Shown: one piece after another, positions 1 through 8,826 of the stretch
Layout: each line of letters starts with the position of its first letter
Position numbering within the stretch: position 1 is the stretch's first letter
Assembly (NCBI GenBank): GCA_036496385.1
Contig: DASXLD010000110.1
Coordinates: forward strand, 11,483-75,482
Origin: Schlegelella_A sp036496385
Lineage (GTDB): Bacteria > Pseudomonadota > Gammaproteobacteria > Burkholderiales > Burkholderiaceae_C
Direction: 5' to 3'
Length of the DNA stretch: 64,000 nt
Translations under genes and position numbers: made by a program
Notes under the pieces: model-generated
What the model was told of the DNA's origin: nothing
The model's database searches: none
What the model saw: the letters and a program-made list of their open reading frames with translations, nothing else

Positions 1-839
1 ACGCGGTCGGCGGCGTCCCATGACTTGCCGGCGAGGCGGGCGAGGTGTTCGCCCGAGACCGACCAGATCGCGTCCTGGTCCTGCTTCGAGAGCTTGTTCC
101 ACTTGTCCTCGTTCATGAAGAAGCCGAACGACGAGGAGTAGAAGCCGCCCGGGAAGAAGGTCGCATAGTGGATGACCTTGTCGAGATTGAACGACTTGAT
201 CGATTCGACCGGGAAGAAGATGCCGTCGGCGATCCCGGACGAGAGCAGCTCGTACGATTCCGGCGCCGGCTTGAAGAACGGCGACGCGCCGAGCAGCTTG
301 GCCGCGGCTTCGGAGATGCCGCCGCCGCTCCTGATCTTCATGCCGGCGAGGTCGGCGACCGAATTGACGGGCTTCTTGACCGTGAAGATCTGCCCCGGGC
401 CGTGCGTGAACACGCCGAGCAGCTTGACGCCCTTGTATTCGTTGGCCGCTTGGAAGTACTTCCAGTGGATGCGCGAGAACGCGACCGAGTTGATCTCGGC
501 GGTGGCGCCGGCGCCGGGCAGCTCGGCCATCAGCGGCAGCGCATGACGCGCCGGCGTGTAGCTCGCCGTGACGAACGAGACGTCGACGAGGCCGTCGTGA
601 ACGGCATCGAACGTTCCCGGCGGCGACGACGGATGCTTCGGCAGCATCTGGAACTTGACGCGGCCGTCGGTGGCCTTTTCGACCTGCTGTGCCCAGACCA
701 TCAGCACGTCGCGCGTCAGCGAGTGGGTCGGTGGCACCCAGCTCGACATCGTGAGCACGGTCTGCGCCGACGCCGGAGCGCCGGATGCAACGAGCGCGAA
801 TGCCGCGGCAAGTGGTGCGAGGAAGCGGAAGGGCTGCAT
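1..839 (-). CDS. dctP: TRAP transporter periplasmic receptor (DctP), C-terminus beyond window
   Basis: Periplasmic solute receptor of a tripartite (TRAP) carrier that captures small organic acids. About 279 of an expected 330-340 residues are present; the C-terminus runs off the left edge. Residues 1-26 form a signal peptide ending ASAQ. The DctP fold is recognisable in the start of the mature protein (TMSSWVPPTHSL), in the AGMKIRSGGG segment carrying the arginine that normally pairs with the ligand carboxylate, and in the later NEDKWNKLS stretch. The ATG at 839 is the only start giving a full signal peptide. The gene diverges from the sugar-acid operon beginning at 970 with 130 bases between them, so a sugar acid or hydroxy acid is a likely ligand (inference). 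Its DctQ/DctM partners would lie outside the window. Confidence 0.93.
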   Translation of the reverse strand, partial: MQPFRFLAPLAAAFALVASGAPASAQTVLTMSSWVPPTHSLTRDVLMVWAQQVEKATDGRVKFQMLPKHPSSPPGTFDAVHDGLVDVSFVTASYTPARHALPLMAELPGAGATAEINSVAFSRIHWKYFQAANEYKGVKLLGVFTHGPGQIFTVKKPVNSVADLAGMKIRSGGGISEAAAKLLGASPFFKPAPESYELLSSGIADGIFFPVESIKSFNLDKVIHYATFFPGGFYSSSFGFFMNEDKWNKLSKQDQDAIWSVSGEHLARLAGKSWDAADR

Positions 840-969
840 GGGGATCGTCTCCGGAAGGCCGTCGCGGCCGTCGAAAAGTGTATCGTCGGCCGAAGGCCCG
901 GCCGTGCAGTGTTTGCCTGCATGGAACGCGGCGCGCGCCGCTCCGGATTCCTCGTAAACCCTGAACGCA

Positions 970-1905
970 ATGACCTCGCGCCCCCTTTCGCTCGGCTTCT
1001 CGGGCCTCGGCGTGATGGGCCGGCCGATGGCTTCGCATCTCGCCGCCGCCGGCCATGCGATGACGCTCTACGACGTCGCGCCGGGGCTCGCGAACGACAT
1101 CGCCGCAACGGGCCCGTTCGCCGCTGCCGGCGCGCACGTCGCGGCAACGCCGGCCGAGCTCGCGGCGCGAAGCGACATCGTCGTCACGATGGTGCCGAAC
1201 GGCGCCGTCGTGCAGGAGCTGGTGTGCGGCGACGCCGGCCTGCTGCGCGGCCTCAGACCCGGCTCGCTCGTCCTCGATACATCGTCGTCCGAGCCGTGGC
1301 TCACCGAGGCGACCGGTCGGCTCATCGCCGCCGCCGGCTGCGCGATGGTCGATGCGCCGGTCTCGGGCGCGCAGTGGGGCGCCGAGGCCGCCGAGCTCGT
1401 CTTCATGTGCGGCGGCGCCGCCGCCGACATCGAGCGCGTGCGGCCGCTGCTCGCGGTCATGGGCAAGGCCGTGTTCCATCTCGGCCCGCTCGGCGCGGGG
1501 CATGCGATGAAGTCGCTCAACAACCTCGTCACCGCGAGCAATTTCCTCGCCGTCGTCGAGGCCCTCGCGATCGGCAAGCGCGCCGGGCTCGATCCGGCGG
1601 CGATGGTCGACGTGCTCGATCAGTCGACCGGCATGTCGTGGATTTCGAAGACGCACCTGCGCCAGCGCGTCATCAGCCGCAGCTTCGACGATCCGTTCAA
1701 GCTCGCGCTGATGGAGAAGGACATCGGCATCGCAATGCAGCTCGCGAAGAACGTCGACGTTCCGGCGCCGCTGTCGGCGCTCGGCCAGGAGCTCTGGCGC
1801 GCCGCCGGCCGCGATGCTGCGCCCGAGGCGAGCGTCAGCGAGCTGGCGCGCTGGGTCGAGCGGCTGACGAAGACCGAAATCAGCGCCGGCGCCGCGCGCG
1901 CCTAG
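970..1905 (+). CDS. NAD(P)-dependent beta-hydroxyacid dehydrogenase (3-hydroxyisobutyrate dehydrogenase/LtnD type)
   Basis: A 311-residue oxidoreductase of the 3-hydroxyisobutyrate / tartronate-semialdehyde / L-threonate dehydrogenase family. It would oxidise a beta-hydroxy acid with NAD(P)+. The N-terminal nucleotide-binding loop GLGVMGRPMA (about residues 12-21), the substrate-binding DAPVSGA motif (about 125) and the catalytic-lysine region GHAMKSLNN (about 178) are all present, and the length is normal. It is first of five co-directional genes and precedes a DenD-like dehydrogenase. The same two families occur together in D-erythronate/L-threonate catabolism, so a four-carbon sugar acid is a reasonable substrate. 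Family is certain; substrate is inferred. Confidence 0.92.
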   Translation: MTSRPLSLGFSGLGVMGRPMASHLAAAGHAMTLYDVAPGLANDIAATGPFAAAGAHVAATPAELAARSDIVVTMVPNGAVVQELVCGDAGLLRGLRPGSLVLDTSSSEPWLTEATGRLIAAAGCAMVDAPVSGAQWGAEAAELVFMCGGAAADIERVRPLLAVMGKAVFHLGPLGAGHAMKSLNNLVTASNFLAVVEALAIGKRAGLDPAAMVDVLDQSTGMSWISKTHLRQRVISRSFDDPFKLALMEKDIGIAMQLAKNVDVPAPLSALGQELWRAAGRDAAPEASVSELARWVERLTKTEISAGAARA

Positions 1906-1937
1906 CGCGGCGCGATCGCGTTGCCTGCACGCCAGCG

Positions 1938-2843
1938 ATGAACGTCCTCGTCACCGGAGCCCGCGGCTATCTCGGCAGCGCCCTCGTCCATGCGCTGCGG
2001 GTCGGCCACCACGTTGTCGCGACCGACCGCGACGACGGCGACATCACCGATCCGGCGCACGTCGCCAAGCTGTTCGCGACGCCGTTCGATCGCGTCTTTC
2101 ATCTCGCCGCTGTCGTCAGCGGTGCCGCCGAGGCCGATTACGACGCCGGCCGGCGCGTCAACCTCGACGCGACGCAGACGCTGCTCGAGGCGTGCCGCGC
2201 GCAGGCGCGCCGCGGCGGCCCGCTCGTGCGCTTCGTCCACGCGAGCTCGATCGCCGTCTTCGGCGCGCCACTGCCGGCGCGCATCGACGACGACACGGCG
2301 CCGGTGCCCGCCCTCAGCTACGGCACGCACAAGCGCGTCGCCGAGCTGCTGATCGACGACCTCAGCCGCCGCGGCGAGCTCGACGGCCGCGCGCTGCGCC
2401 TGCCCGGCGTCCTCGTCCGGCCGCCGCTCGCGAACGGCGCGCTGTCGGCGTTCAACAGCGACGTCATCCGCGAGCCGCTCGCCGGTCGCGAGTACACCTG
2501 CCCGGTCAGCGCCGACGCGACGATCTGGGTCGCGTCGCGCCACGCCGCGGTCACCAACCTGATCCGTCTCGGCGAGGTCTACGCCAAGGCGCTCGGCGCG
2601 AGCCGTGCCGTGACCGCGCCGGCGCTCGTCGTCTCGATCGCCGAGATCGTCGCCGCGCTCGGACGCGCCGACGCCGCCGCACCGGCGCGCGTCCGCTTCG
2701 CGCCCGACGCGAAGATCGAGGCGCAGTTCGGCCGCTGGCCGCGCGAAGTCTCGTTCGCACGGGCGATGGCGCTCGGCCTCGTCCGCGACGACTCGATCGA
2801 CAGCATCGTCCGCGACCATCTCGAACTGCAGCCGCCGTCATGA
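1938..2843 (+). CDS. denD: DenD-like NAD-dependent sugar-acid dehydrogenase (extended SDR)
   Basis: A 301-residue extended short-chain dehydrogenase/epimerase family protein. Visible are the NAD loop GARGYLGS (residues 7-14), HLAAVVSG, the Ser of ASSIAVFG, and the active-site YGTHK (YxxxK). The overall layout, including ALRLPGVLVRPP and the EPLAGREY segment, resembles D-erythronate dehydrogenase (DenD) more than nucleotide-sugar epimerases. DenD oxidises D-erythronate to the 2-keto acid. The ATG follows the upstream stop by 32 bases, and the stop overlaps the next start (ATGA), which implies translational coupling. The kinase and aldolase (OtnK, OtnC) that usually complete that pathway are absent from the window, so the true substrate may differ. 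Confidence 0.82.
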   Translation: MNVLVTGARGYLGSALVHALRVGHHVVATDRDDGDITDPAHVAKLFATPFDRVFHLAAVVSGAAEADYDAGRRVNLDATQTLLEACRAQARRGGPLVRFVHASSIAVFGAPLPARIDDDTAPVPALSYGTHKRVAELLIDDLSRRGELDGRALRLPGVLVRPPLANGALSAFNSDVIREPLAGREYTCPVSADATIWVASRHAAVTNLIRLGEVYAKALGASRAVTAPALVVSIAEIVAALGRADAAAPARVRFAPDAKIEAQFGRWPREVSFARAMALGLVRDDSIDSIVRDHLELQPPS

Positions 2844-4549
2844 CTACGCCACCGAAGAAGCTGCGTTCCGCGATCGTCAAGGAAGGCCTCGACCGCGCGC
2901 CGCACCGCGCGTTCCTGCGCGCCACCGGCATGGCCGACGAGGACATGGCCAAGCCCCTCGTCGCGATCGTCAGCCAGCACGGCGAGAACACGCCGTGCTC
3001 GATGTCGCTCGGCCCGCAGGCCGACGCGGCGCGCCTCGGCGTCGCCGCCGCGCAGGGCGTCGCGGTGCCGTTCACGACGATCTCGGTCTCCGACGGCGTC
3101 TCGATGAACCACCGCGGCATGCGCATGAGCCTGGTCTCGCGCGAGCTGATCGCCGATTCGATCGAGGCGGTGATGCAGGCGCACGCCTACGACGCACTGG
3201 TCGGCTTCGCCGGCTGCGACAAGACGCTGCCCGGCGTGATGATGGCGATGGCGCGCGTCAACGTGCCGAGCGTCTTCGTCTACGGCGGCGCGATGCTGCC
3301 CGGCCATTGGCTGGGGCACGACGTGACGATCCTCACCACTTACGAAGGCGTCGGCGCGGTGCTCGCCGGCCGCATGACCGAAGCCGAGCTCGACCAGCTC
3401 GGCCACGCCTGCGCGCCGACGCTCGGCTCGTGCCCGGGCCAGTTCACCGCGAACACGATGGCGATGGTCGCCGAGACGCTCGGCCTCGCGTTGCCCGGCT
3501 CGGCGATGCTGCCCGCTGTCTACACCGAGCGCCTCGCGCTCGCGCGCCGCGCCGGCCATCGCGCGACCGAGATCGTCTTGCACGGCGGGCCGCTGCCGCG
3601 CGACCTGGTCACGACGAAGTCGCTCGAGAACGCCTGCGCCGCCGTCGCCGCGACCGGCGGCTCGACCAACGCCGGCCTGCACTTGCCGGCGATCGCGCAC
3701 GAGGCGGGCGTCCGCTTCACGCTCGACGACGTCGCCGCCGTCTTCGCGCGCACGCCGCTGATCGCCGACCTGCAGCCGGGCGGCCGCTATCTCGCCCTCG
3801 ACCTGCACCGCGTCGGCGGCGTCGCACTGGTGTTGAAGGCGCTGCTCGAAGCCGGCCATCTGCACGGCGACACGCTCGCGCTGTCCGGCCGCACGCTCGC
3901 CGAAGACCTCGCCGGCGCGCCGGCGCCCGATGGCACCGTCGTCCGCGACGTGGCGCACGCGTTGCATGCGACCGGCGGCGTCGTCGTCCTGAAAGGCAAC
4001 CTCGCTCCCGACGGCGCACTGATCAAGATCGCCGGCTTGAAGTCGAGCGTCTTCGAAGGGCCGGCGCGCATCTTCGAGTGCGAGGAGGATGCGTTCGCCG
4101 CCGTCAGCGAGCGCGCCTATCGCGAAGGCGACGTCCTCGTCATCCGCAACGAGGGCCCGCGCGGCGGGCCCGGCATGCGCGAGATGCTCGGCGTCACCGC
4201 GCTCGTCTACGGTCAGGGCATGGGCGAGAAGGTCGCGCTCCTCACCGACGGGCGCTTTTCCGGGGCGACGCGTGGCCTGATGGTCGGCTACATCGGCCCC
4301 GAGGCCGCGCTGGGTGGACCGATCGCGCTGCTGAAGGACGGCGACCGCATCCGCATCGACGGCGAGCGCCGCACGCTCTCGCTCCTCGTCGCCGACGACG
4401 AGCTCGTGCGCCGGCGCGCGGCATGGCAGCCCCGTGCCGTGGAAGCGTTGAGCGGAGTGCTCGAGAAATACGCGAGGCTCGTCGGCCCGGCCCACCTCGG
4501 CGCAGTGACGCACTCGGGGCCGGGAGACGAGAAGGGCGGTGCGCGATGA
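2840..4549 (+). CDS. IlvD/Edd-family dehydratase (dihydroxy-acid or sugar-acid dehydratase)
   Basis: A 569-residue iron-sulfur dehydratase that removes water from a 2,3-dihydroxy acid to give a 2-keto acid. Three cysteines in the usual cluster positions are seen: C53 in GENTPCSM, C126 in AGCDKTLPG and C198 in GSCPGQFTANTMA. The C-terminal GRFSGATRGLMVGYIGPEA hallmark is intact. Length matches IlvD (about 560). Its place between a DenD-like dehydrogenase and a lactonase argues for a sugar-acid dehydratase (gluconate, arabonate or xylonate type) rather than the branched-chain amino-acid enzyme. A biosynthetic DHAD role is not excluded by sequence alone. It overlaps both neighbours by four bases. 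Confidence 0.92.
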   Translation: MTTPPKKLRSAIVKEGLDRAPHRAFLRATGMADEDMAKPLVAIVSQHGENTPCSMSLGPQADAARLGVAAAQGVAVPFTTISVSDGVSMNHRGMRMSLVSRELIADSIEAVMQAHAYDALVGFAGCDKTLPGVMMAMARVNVPSVFVYGGAMLPGHWLGHDVTILTTYEGVGAVLAGRMTEAELDQLGHACAPTLGSCPGQFTANTMAMVAETLGLALPGSAMLPAVYTERLALARRAGHRATEIVLHGGPLPRDLVTTKSLENACAAVAATGGSTNAGLHLPAIAHEAGVRFTLDDVAAVFARTPLIADLQPGGRYLALDLHRVGGVALVLKALLEAGHLHGDTLALSGRTLAEDLAGAPAPDGTVVRDVAHALHATGGVVVLKGNLAPDGALIKIAGLKSSVFEGPARIFECEEDAFAAVSERAYREGDVLVIRNEGPRGGPGMREMLGVTALVYGQGMGEKVALLTDGRFSGATRGLMVGYIGPEAALGGPIALLKDGDRIRIDGERRTLSLLVADDELVRRRAAWQPRAVEALSGVLEKYARLVGPAHLGAVTHSGPGDEKGGAR

Positions 4550-5610
4550 GCACCGCCGCCGCCGGCGCTTCTGCCGCGACGCGCAGCGACGGCGCGTTCG
4601 TCGTCTACGTCGCCAACGCCGACAGCGCCGACATCGCCATCCTCGCGCTCGATCGCGCCGATGGCGCGCTGCGCGAGATCGACCGCTTCGCGACCGGCGG
4701 CAAGGTGATGCCGCTCGCCGTGCGGCCCGGTCGGCGCGTTCTCTACGCGTCGATCCGCGACGAGCCGTACCGCATCCTCAGCCTCGCGATCGATCCGGCG
4801 AGTGGAAGGCTGCGCCAGATCGGCAGCGCGCCGCTGCCGGCGAGCATGTGCTGGATCTCGACCGACCGCAGCGGCCGCTTCGTGCTCTCGGCGTCGTACG
4901 GGTCGAGCCTCGTCGCGGTGAGCCCGATCGACGACGGCGGCGTCGCGGGCGCCGCGCTGCAAGTCCAGCCGACCGAGGAGAAAGCGCACTCGATCCAAGC
5001 GACTCCCGACAATCGTTTCGCGCTCGCTGCCTGCCTCGGCGGTGGCGTGATTCGCCAAATGCGGTTCGACGCCGCGAGCGGCCGGCTCGATGACAACGCG
5101 CCGCTGCAGTGGCACGCGCGCCCCGGCGCCGGGCCGCGCCATTTCGTCTTTCATCCGCAGGCGCCATTCGTCTTCCTGCTCAACGAGCTCGACGCGACGC
5201 TCGACATCCTCGCCTTCGACCGCGAGCGCGGCACGCTGCGCAGCACCGGTGCCGTTGTCCCGCTCTTGCCCTCGGGCTTTGCCGGCGGTGCGCCGTGGGC
5301 CGCCGACCTCCACCTCACGCCCGACGGCCGCTTTCTCTACGCCAGCGAGCGACGCTCGAGCACGCTGTCGTCGTTCGCCATCGACGCTGCGACCGGCGCG
5401 CTGACGTTGATCGCACGGATCGCCACCGAAGCCGAGCCGCGCGGCTTCGCGCTCTCGCCCGACGGCCGCTTTCTCGTCGCCGTCGGCCAGGCGTCGCACC
5501 GCCTCAGCCACTACGCCATCGATGCGGCGAGCGGCGCCCTCGCCCAGCTCGGCGAGCGGCCGGTGGGCCGCAATCCGAACTGGGTCGAGATCGTCGACCT
5601 CGCGGCTTGA
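4546..5610 (+). CDS. Lactonase family beta-propeller protein (YbhE/6-phosphogluconolactonase type)
   Basis: A 354-residue seven-bladed propeller of the cyclic carboxylate lactonase family, which hydrolyses sugar lactones to the free acids. Evidence is the repeated blade pattern (FVVYVANADSADI, LYASIRDEPYRIL, FLLNELDATLDI, FLYASERRSSTLSSF), the motif GPRHFVFHP, and a C-terminal RNPNWVEI segment. There is no signal peptide, so it is cytoplasmic. The ATG overlaps the preceding dehydratase stop (ATGA) and its stop overlaps the MFS start. In this operon it would open a lactone produced by sugar oxidation and feed the acid to the dehydratase. The exact lactone is unknown. Confidence 0.9.
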   Translation: MSTAAAGASAATRSDGAFVVYVANADSADIAILALDRADGALREIDRFATGGKVMPLAVRPGRRVLYASIRDEPYRILSLAIDPASGRLRQIGSAPLPASMCWISTDRSGRFVLSASYGSSLVAVSPIDDGGVAGAALQVQPTEEKAHSIQATPDNRFALAACLGGGVIRQMRFDAASGRLDDNAPLQWHARPGAGPRHFVFHPQAPFVFLLNELDATLDILAFDRERGTLRSTGAVVPLLPSGFAGGAPWAADLHLTPDGRFLYASERRSSTLSSFAIDAATGALTLIARIATEAEPRGFALSPDGRFLVAVGQASHRLSHYAIDAASGALAQLGERPVGRNPNWVEIVDLAA

Positions 5611-6842
5611 GCGCGGCGCGGATCGCCGTCGCCGGGCTGATCGCGCTCGCGGTCGCGATGGGGATCGGCCGCTTCGCATTCACGCCGATCCTGCCGATGA
5701 TGCTGCACGACGGCGTCGTCGACCTCCACGAGGCGAGCTGGCTCGCGAGCGCGAACTACATCGGCTACCTGAGCGGCGCCGCGGCGTGCACGCTGCAGCC
5801 GATGCTGTGGGCGCGGCTCGGCTGGCGGCCGCTCGACTCGCCGACGCTCGTGCGCGCCGGCCTCGTCGCCACGGGCCTGCTCACGCTCGGCATGGCGCTG
5901 CCGTTCGACGCCGCGTGGGCAGCGCTGCGCTTCGCCGCCGGGCTCGCGAGCTCGCTCGTGTTCGTCTATTCCTCCGGCTGGTGCCTGGCGCGCCTCGCGA
6001 TGCTCGGCCAGGCATCGCTCGGCGGCCTGATGTTCGCCGGGCCGGGCGCCGGCATCGTCGCCAGCGGGCTGCTCGCGAGCGCGCTCGTTGCCGCCGATCG
6101 CCGCGCCGCCGATGCCTGGCTGCTGTTCGGCCTCGCCGCATGCCTGCTGACGGCGTTCGTGTGGCGCACGTTCAGGACTCCGCCGCGTGCCGTTGCTGCG
6201 AACGAGGCCGCGCCCGCGGCCGCCGGCGGCCCCGTCCATGCGGCCGCACCCGTCGTTGCCGCGGCGCGCGCGCACAGCCGCGCCGAGGTGGCGGCCCTCG
6301 CTCTCGCTTACGGCGTCTCCGGCTTCGGCTACATCGTCACCGCGACCTTCCTGCCGGTGATCGCGCGGACGGCGCTGCCCGCGGATTCGCCGTGGCTCGA
6401 TCTCTTCTGGCCGATCTTCGGCGCCGGCATCATCGTCGGCGCGCTGATCGCGACGCGCGTCCGGGTCAGCGGCGACCTGCGTCTCGTGATCGCGGCCGCC
6501 TACGTCTTGCAGGCGATCGCGATCGCGATCGGCGTCGGCGCGCCGACGGCGGCGGGCTTTGCGATCGGCAGCTTCCTGCTCGGCGCGCCGTTCACCGCAA
6601 TCACGTACTTCGCGCTGCAGGAAGTGCGGCGCCTCAGGCCCGCGCACATCGCGGCGACGACCGGCCTCGTCACCGTGATGTGGAGCATCGGCCAGGCCGC
6701 GGGGCCGCCGATGGTCGCCGTGCTGCTGCGCCACACGAGCGACGTCCATGTCGCCTTCACGCGCTCGCTCGCGATCGCCGCCGCCACGCTCGTCGCCGGC
6801 GCGGTTGTCTTCGTGGCGTCGTCGCGGCTCTGGCCGCGCTGA
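5607..6842 (+). CDS. YbfB/YjiJ-family MFS transporter
   Basis: A 411-residue polytopic carrier of the major facilitator superfamily. The N-terminal GIGRFAFTPILPMM sequence is the signature of the YbfB/YjiJ group, followed by about twelve hydrophobic helices with a central cytoplasmic loop near residues 190-225. The start is TTG in a TTGA overlap with the lactonase stop, the same spacing style as the rest of the operon. An internal ATG at 5659 is possible but would remove the first half of helix 1. As the last gene of the sugar-acid operon it probably moves a substrate or product across the inner membrane. Direction and ligand cannot be read from sequence. Confidence 0.88.
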   Translation: MSAARIAVAGLIALAVAMGIGRFAFTPILPMMLHDGVVDLHEASWLASANYIGYLSGAAACTLQPMLWARLGWRPLDSPTLVRAGLVATGLLTLGMALPFDAAWAALRFAAGLASSLVFVYSSGWCLARLAMLGQASLGGLMFAGPGAGIVASGLLASALVAADRRAADAWLLFGLAACLLTAFVWRTFRTPPRAVAANEAAPAAAGGPVHAAAPVVAAARAHSRAEVAALALAYGVSGFGYIVTATFLPVIARTALPADSPWLDLFWPIFGAGIIVGALIATRVRVSGDLRLVIAAAYVLQAIAIAIGVGAPTAAGFAIGSFLLGAPFTAITYFALQEVRRLRPAHIAATTGLVTVMWSIGQAAGPPMVAVLLRHTSDVHVAFTRSLAIAAATLVAGAVVFVASSRLWPR

Positions 6843-6857
6843 ACTTCGTCAGGCTCG

Positions 6858-7076
6858 TCAGTCGCCGCCGAGCGAGCCGTACTCCGATTCGGCGAAGTGC
6901 AACGCGTCTTCGCGCGAGGCGAACAGCTTTTCACCGAGGCTCTTCGCCGGCCGGTCGCCGCGCGCGTCGCCGCCGCTCAGCAGCACGCCGGCCTTCCAGC
7001 CGCCATCGCCCCACGGCTCGACGATCGGAATCGCCCGGTAGGCCTCGCCCCAGGAGGAGGTCGTGCGATCAGACAT
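6858..7076 (-). CDS. Small hypothetical protein (72 aa)
   Basis: Encodes 72 residues, soluble, with no signal peptide or membrane segment. The central part is Gly/Trp-rich (VEPWGDGGWKAGV) and the C-terminal half (FASREDALHFAESEYGSLGGD) reads as an amphipathic helix. No family is recognised. The ATG at 7076 overlaps the end of the upstream 61-residue gene by eight bases, so the two are co-transcribed and probably coupled. It converges on the MFS gene with 15 bases between the stops. Confidence 0.6.
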   Translation of the reverse strand: MSDRTTSSWGEAYRAIPIVEPWGDGGWKAGVLLSGGDARGDRPAKSLGEKLFASREDALHFAESEYGSLGGD

Positions 7077-7254
7077 GGGCCGCTCCTTCTTCGTCGTTGC
7101 CCGCGAACTTGAAGGAAGCGAGCGCCAGCTCGACGGGAATCAGCTCGGCCGCGATTCGGTCGATGCGCTGGCCATCCCAGACGAGCTCGGCGTAGGCAGC
7201 GTCGAGCTCGCTGCGCAGATGCTGGTATCTGCCGTTCAACTCCTCCAGTTTCAT
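7069..7254 (-). CDS. Small hypothetical protein (61 aa, helical)
   Basis: A 61-residue protein starting MKLEELNGRYQHLRSELDAAY, rich in Leu, Glu, Arg and Ala, and predicted here to be almost wholly alpha-helical, possibly a short coiled coil. It is preceded at good spacing by a GAGGAGC ribosome-binding sequence. It overlaps the downstream 72-residue gene by eight bases. No family is recognised. It diverges from the ABC receptor gene at 7438, so the 183 bases between them should contain promoters for both directions; no convincing -35/-10 pair was seen. Confidence 0.62.
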   Translation of the reverse strand: MKLEELNGRYQHLRSELDAAYAELVWDGQRIDRIAAELIPVELALASFKFAGNDEEGAAHV

Positions 7255-7437
7255 CGGGGCTCCTCGCGAAAGCTTGCGTTCCTGCGACGTTCGGCAAATC
7301 GCGTGCCCTGACAGCGCGTGAGACCGGATGAATGGCCGGCGCGCGGCCGACTTCTCGGGGGAAATGCCGACCTGCGTCGGGTTGTTGGGGGCGGGCGGCG
7401 CTGCTACCGTCGGGCGCCTGACCTGGAAGGACCCCCG

Positions 7438-8826
7438 ATGCCGCATTCCATTCGCCGCCGCGAGGCACTGAAGCAGGGCGCCGCGCTCGCCGCCACCGTC
7501 ACGCTCGGCCCGTTCGCCGGCCGTGCCGCCGGCCAGGCCGACGAGCTGGCGCCGTACCGCGCCGCGAAGATCAACTGGAAGCAGGCCGAAGGCGAGACGA
7601 TCACCGTCGCCGTCATCCCGGCGAGCTACTTCGAGAACCTGATTTCGCTGCAGCCGCAGTTCGAGGCGCTGACCGGCATCCATCTGCGCTTCGAGAAAGT
7701 GCCGCCGGGCCAGATCCGGCAAAAAGCGTTGCTCGACCTGTCGTCGAAGACCGCGACCTACGCGACGCACGCAGCCGACCCGATGTACTACCCGCTCTAC
7801 GTCTCGAACAAGTGGGTCGAGCCGCTCGACAAGTACCTCGACGACGCCAGCCTCACCGACCAGGCCTGGTTCCACTACGACGACATCATCAAGGCCTGGC
7901 GCGAGGCCGACTCGGTCGACGGCAAGCCTTACGGCATGCCCTACGACGGCGAGGTCACGGTGCAGGTCTACCGCAAGGACCTCTATGCCGCCAAAGGCCT
8001 GAAGGCGGCTGACAGCTACGACCAGCTCGTCGCCAACGCAAAGGCGCTGACCGACCCGAACGAGCGCATCTACGGCCTGGCGCTGCGGGGCTTTTCGGGC
8101 GCTGGCCAGAACATGTACATCTACCCGTCGATCCTGCGCGGCTTCGGCGGCAGCTGGCTGCACGGCGGCCAGGTCGTCGTCAACTCGCCCGAGGCGGCGA
8201 AGGCGCTCGAGTGGTACGTCGACGTGCTGACGAAGTACGCGCCGCCCGCGGTGCGCAACTGGAACTGGCCCGACATCGCCGACGCGTTCTCGCAGGGCAC
8301 GGTCGCGACCTATATCGACGCGCACTCGTCGGCAGCGGTCATCACCAACCCCGAGAAGTCGAAGGTGGTCGGCAAGGTCGCGTACGCGCGCTGGCCGAAG
8401 GGCCCGAGCGGCAAACGCGTGACCTCGATCTGGAACTGGGGCTTTCCGATCAACGTCGCCCTGAGCGAGAAGCAGAAGCGCGCGACCTGGCTCTTCGTCA
8501 CCTGGGCGGCCTCGGCCGAGACGCAGGCGCGGACGTCGTGGAAGTTCGCCGGCCCGGCGAAGCGCTCGGGGCTGAACCGGCTGTCGCTCTGGCGGGCGCC
8601 CGAGTTCGCCTCGGCCATGGCCGCCGCCGGCGACGACTTCATCCCCGCCGCGCTCGAATCGCTCGAGCACGACACCGACGTCGACTGGCGCCCGCGCGTG
8701 CCGCAATGGCCCGCCATCGGCGAGACGATGGCGACGGCGATCCAGGCCGCGCTCGTCGGCCAGAAAAAGCCGAAGGAAGCGCTCGACGAGGCGCAGGCGC
8801 GGATCACGCAGATCCTGAAGGGGTGA
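7438..8826 (+). CDS. ABC transporter substrate-binding protein (extracellular family 1, CUT1 type)
   Basis: A 462-residue periplasmic binding protein of the family 1 group that serves carbohydrate and glycerol-phosphate-type ABC importers. The N-terminus (SIRRREALKQ followed by a short hydrophobic stretch, with probable cleavage near GRAAGQA) looks like a twin-arginine signal. The mature part has typical segments: YGMPYDGEVTVQVYRKDLY, the Trp-rich hinge NWNWPDIADAF, and GFPINVALSEKQKRATWLF. The ATG at 7438 gives the intact signal; an upstream in-frame start at 7318 only adds an atypical leader. It is first in a four-gene transporter set followed by a sulfatase, so a sulfated sugar or polyol is a candidate ligand (inference). 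Confidence 0.93.
   Translation: MPHSIRRREALKQGAALAATVTLGPFAGRAAGQADELAPYRAAKINWKQAEGETITVAVIPASYFENLISLQPQFEALTGIHLRFEKVPPGQIRQKALLDLSSKTATYATHAADPMYYPLYVSNKWVEPLDKYLDDASLTDQAWFHYDDIIKAWREADSVDGKPYGMPYDGEVTVQVYRKDLYAAKGLKAADSYDQLVANAKALTDPNERIYGLALRGFSGAGQNMYIYPSILRGFGGSWLHGGQVVVNSPEAAKALEWYVDVLTKYAPPAVRNWNWPDIADAFSQGTVATYIDAHSSAAVITNPEKSKVVGKVAYARWPKGPSGKRVTSIWNWGFPINVALSEKQKRATWLFVTWAASAETQARTSWKFAGPAKRSGLNRLSLWRAPEFASAMAAAGDDFIPAALESLEHDTDVDWRPRVPQWPAIGETMATAIQAALVGQKKPKEALDEAQARITQILKG

Noticed and set aside
45..2843. 932-residue plus-strand open frame covering the first three genes
   Set aside because: Only its 3' end (from 1938) is a real gene; the rest is Arg/Ala-rich text antisense to the TRAP receptor or out of frame with the 970 dehydrogenase, as expected from high GC.
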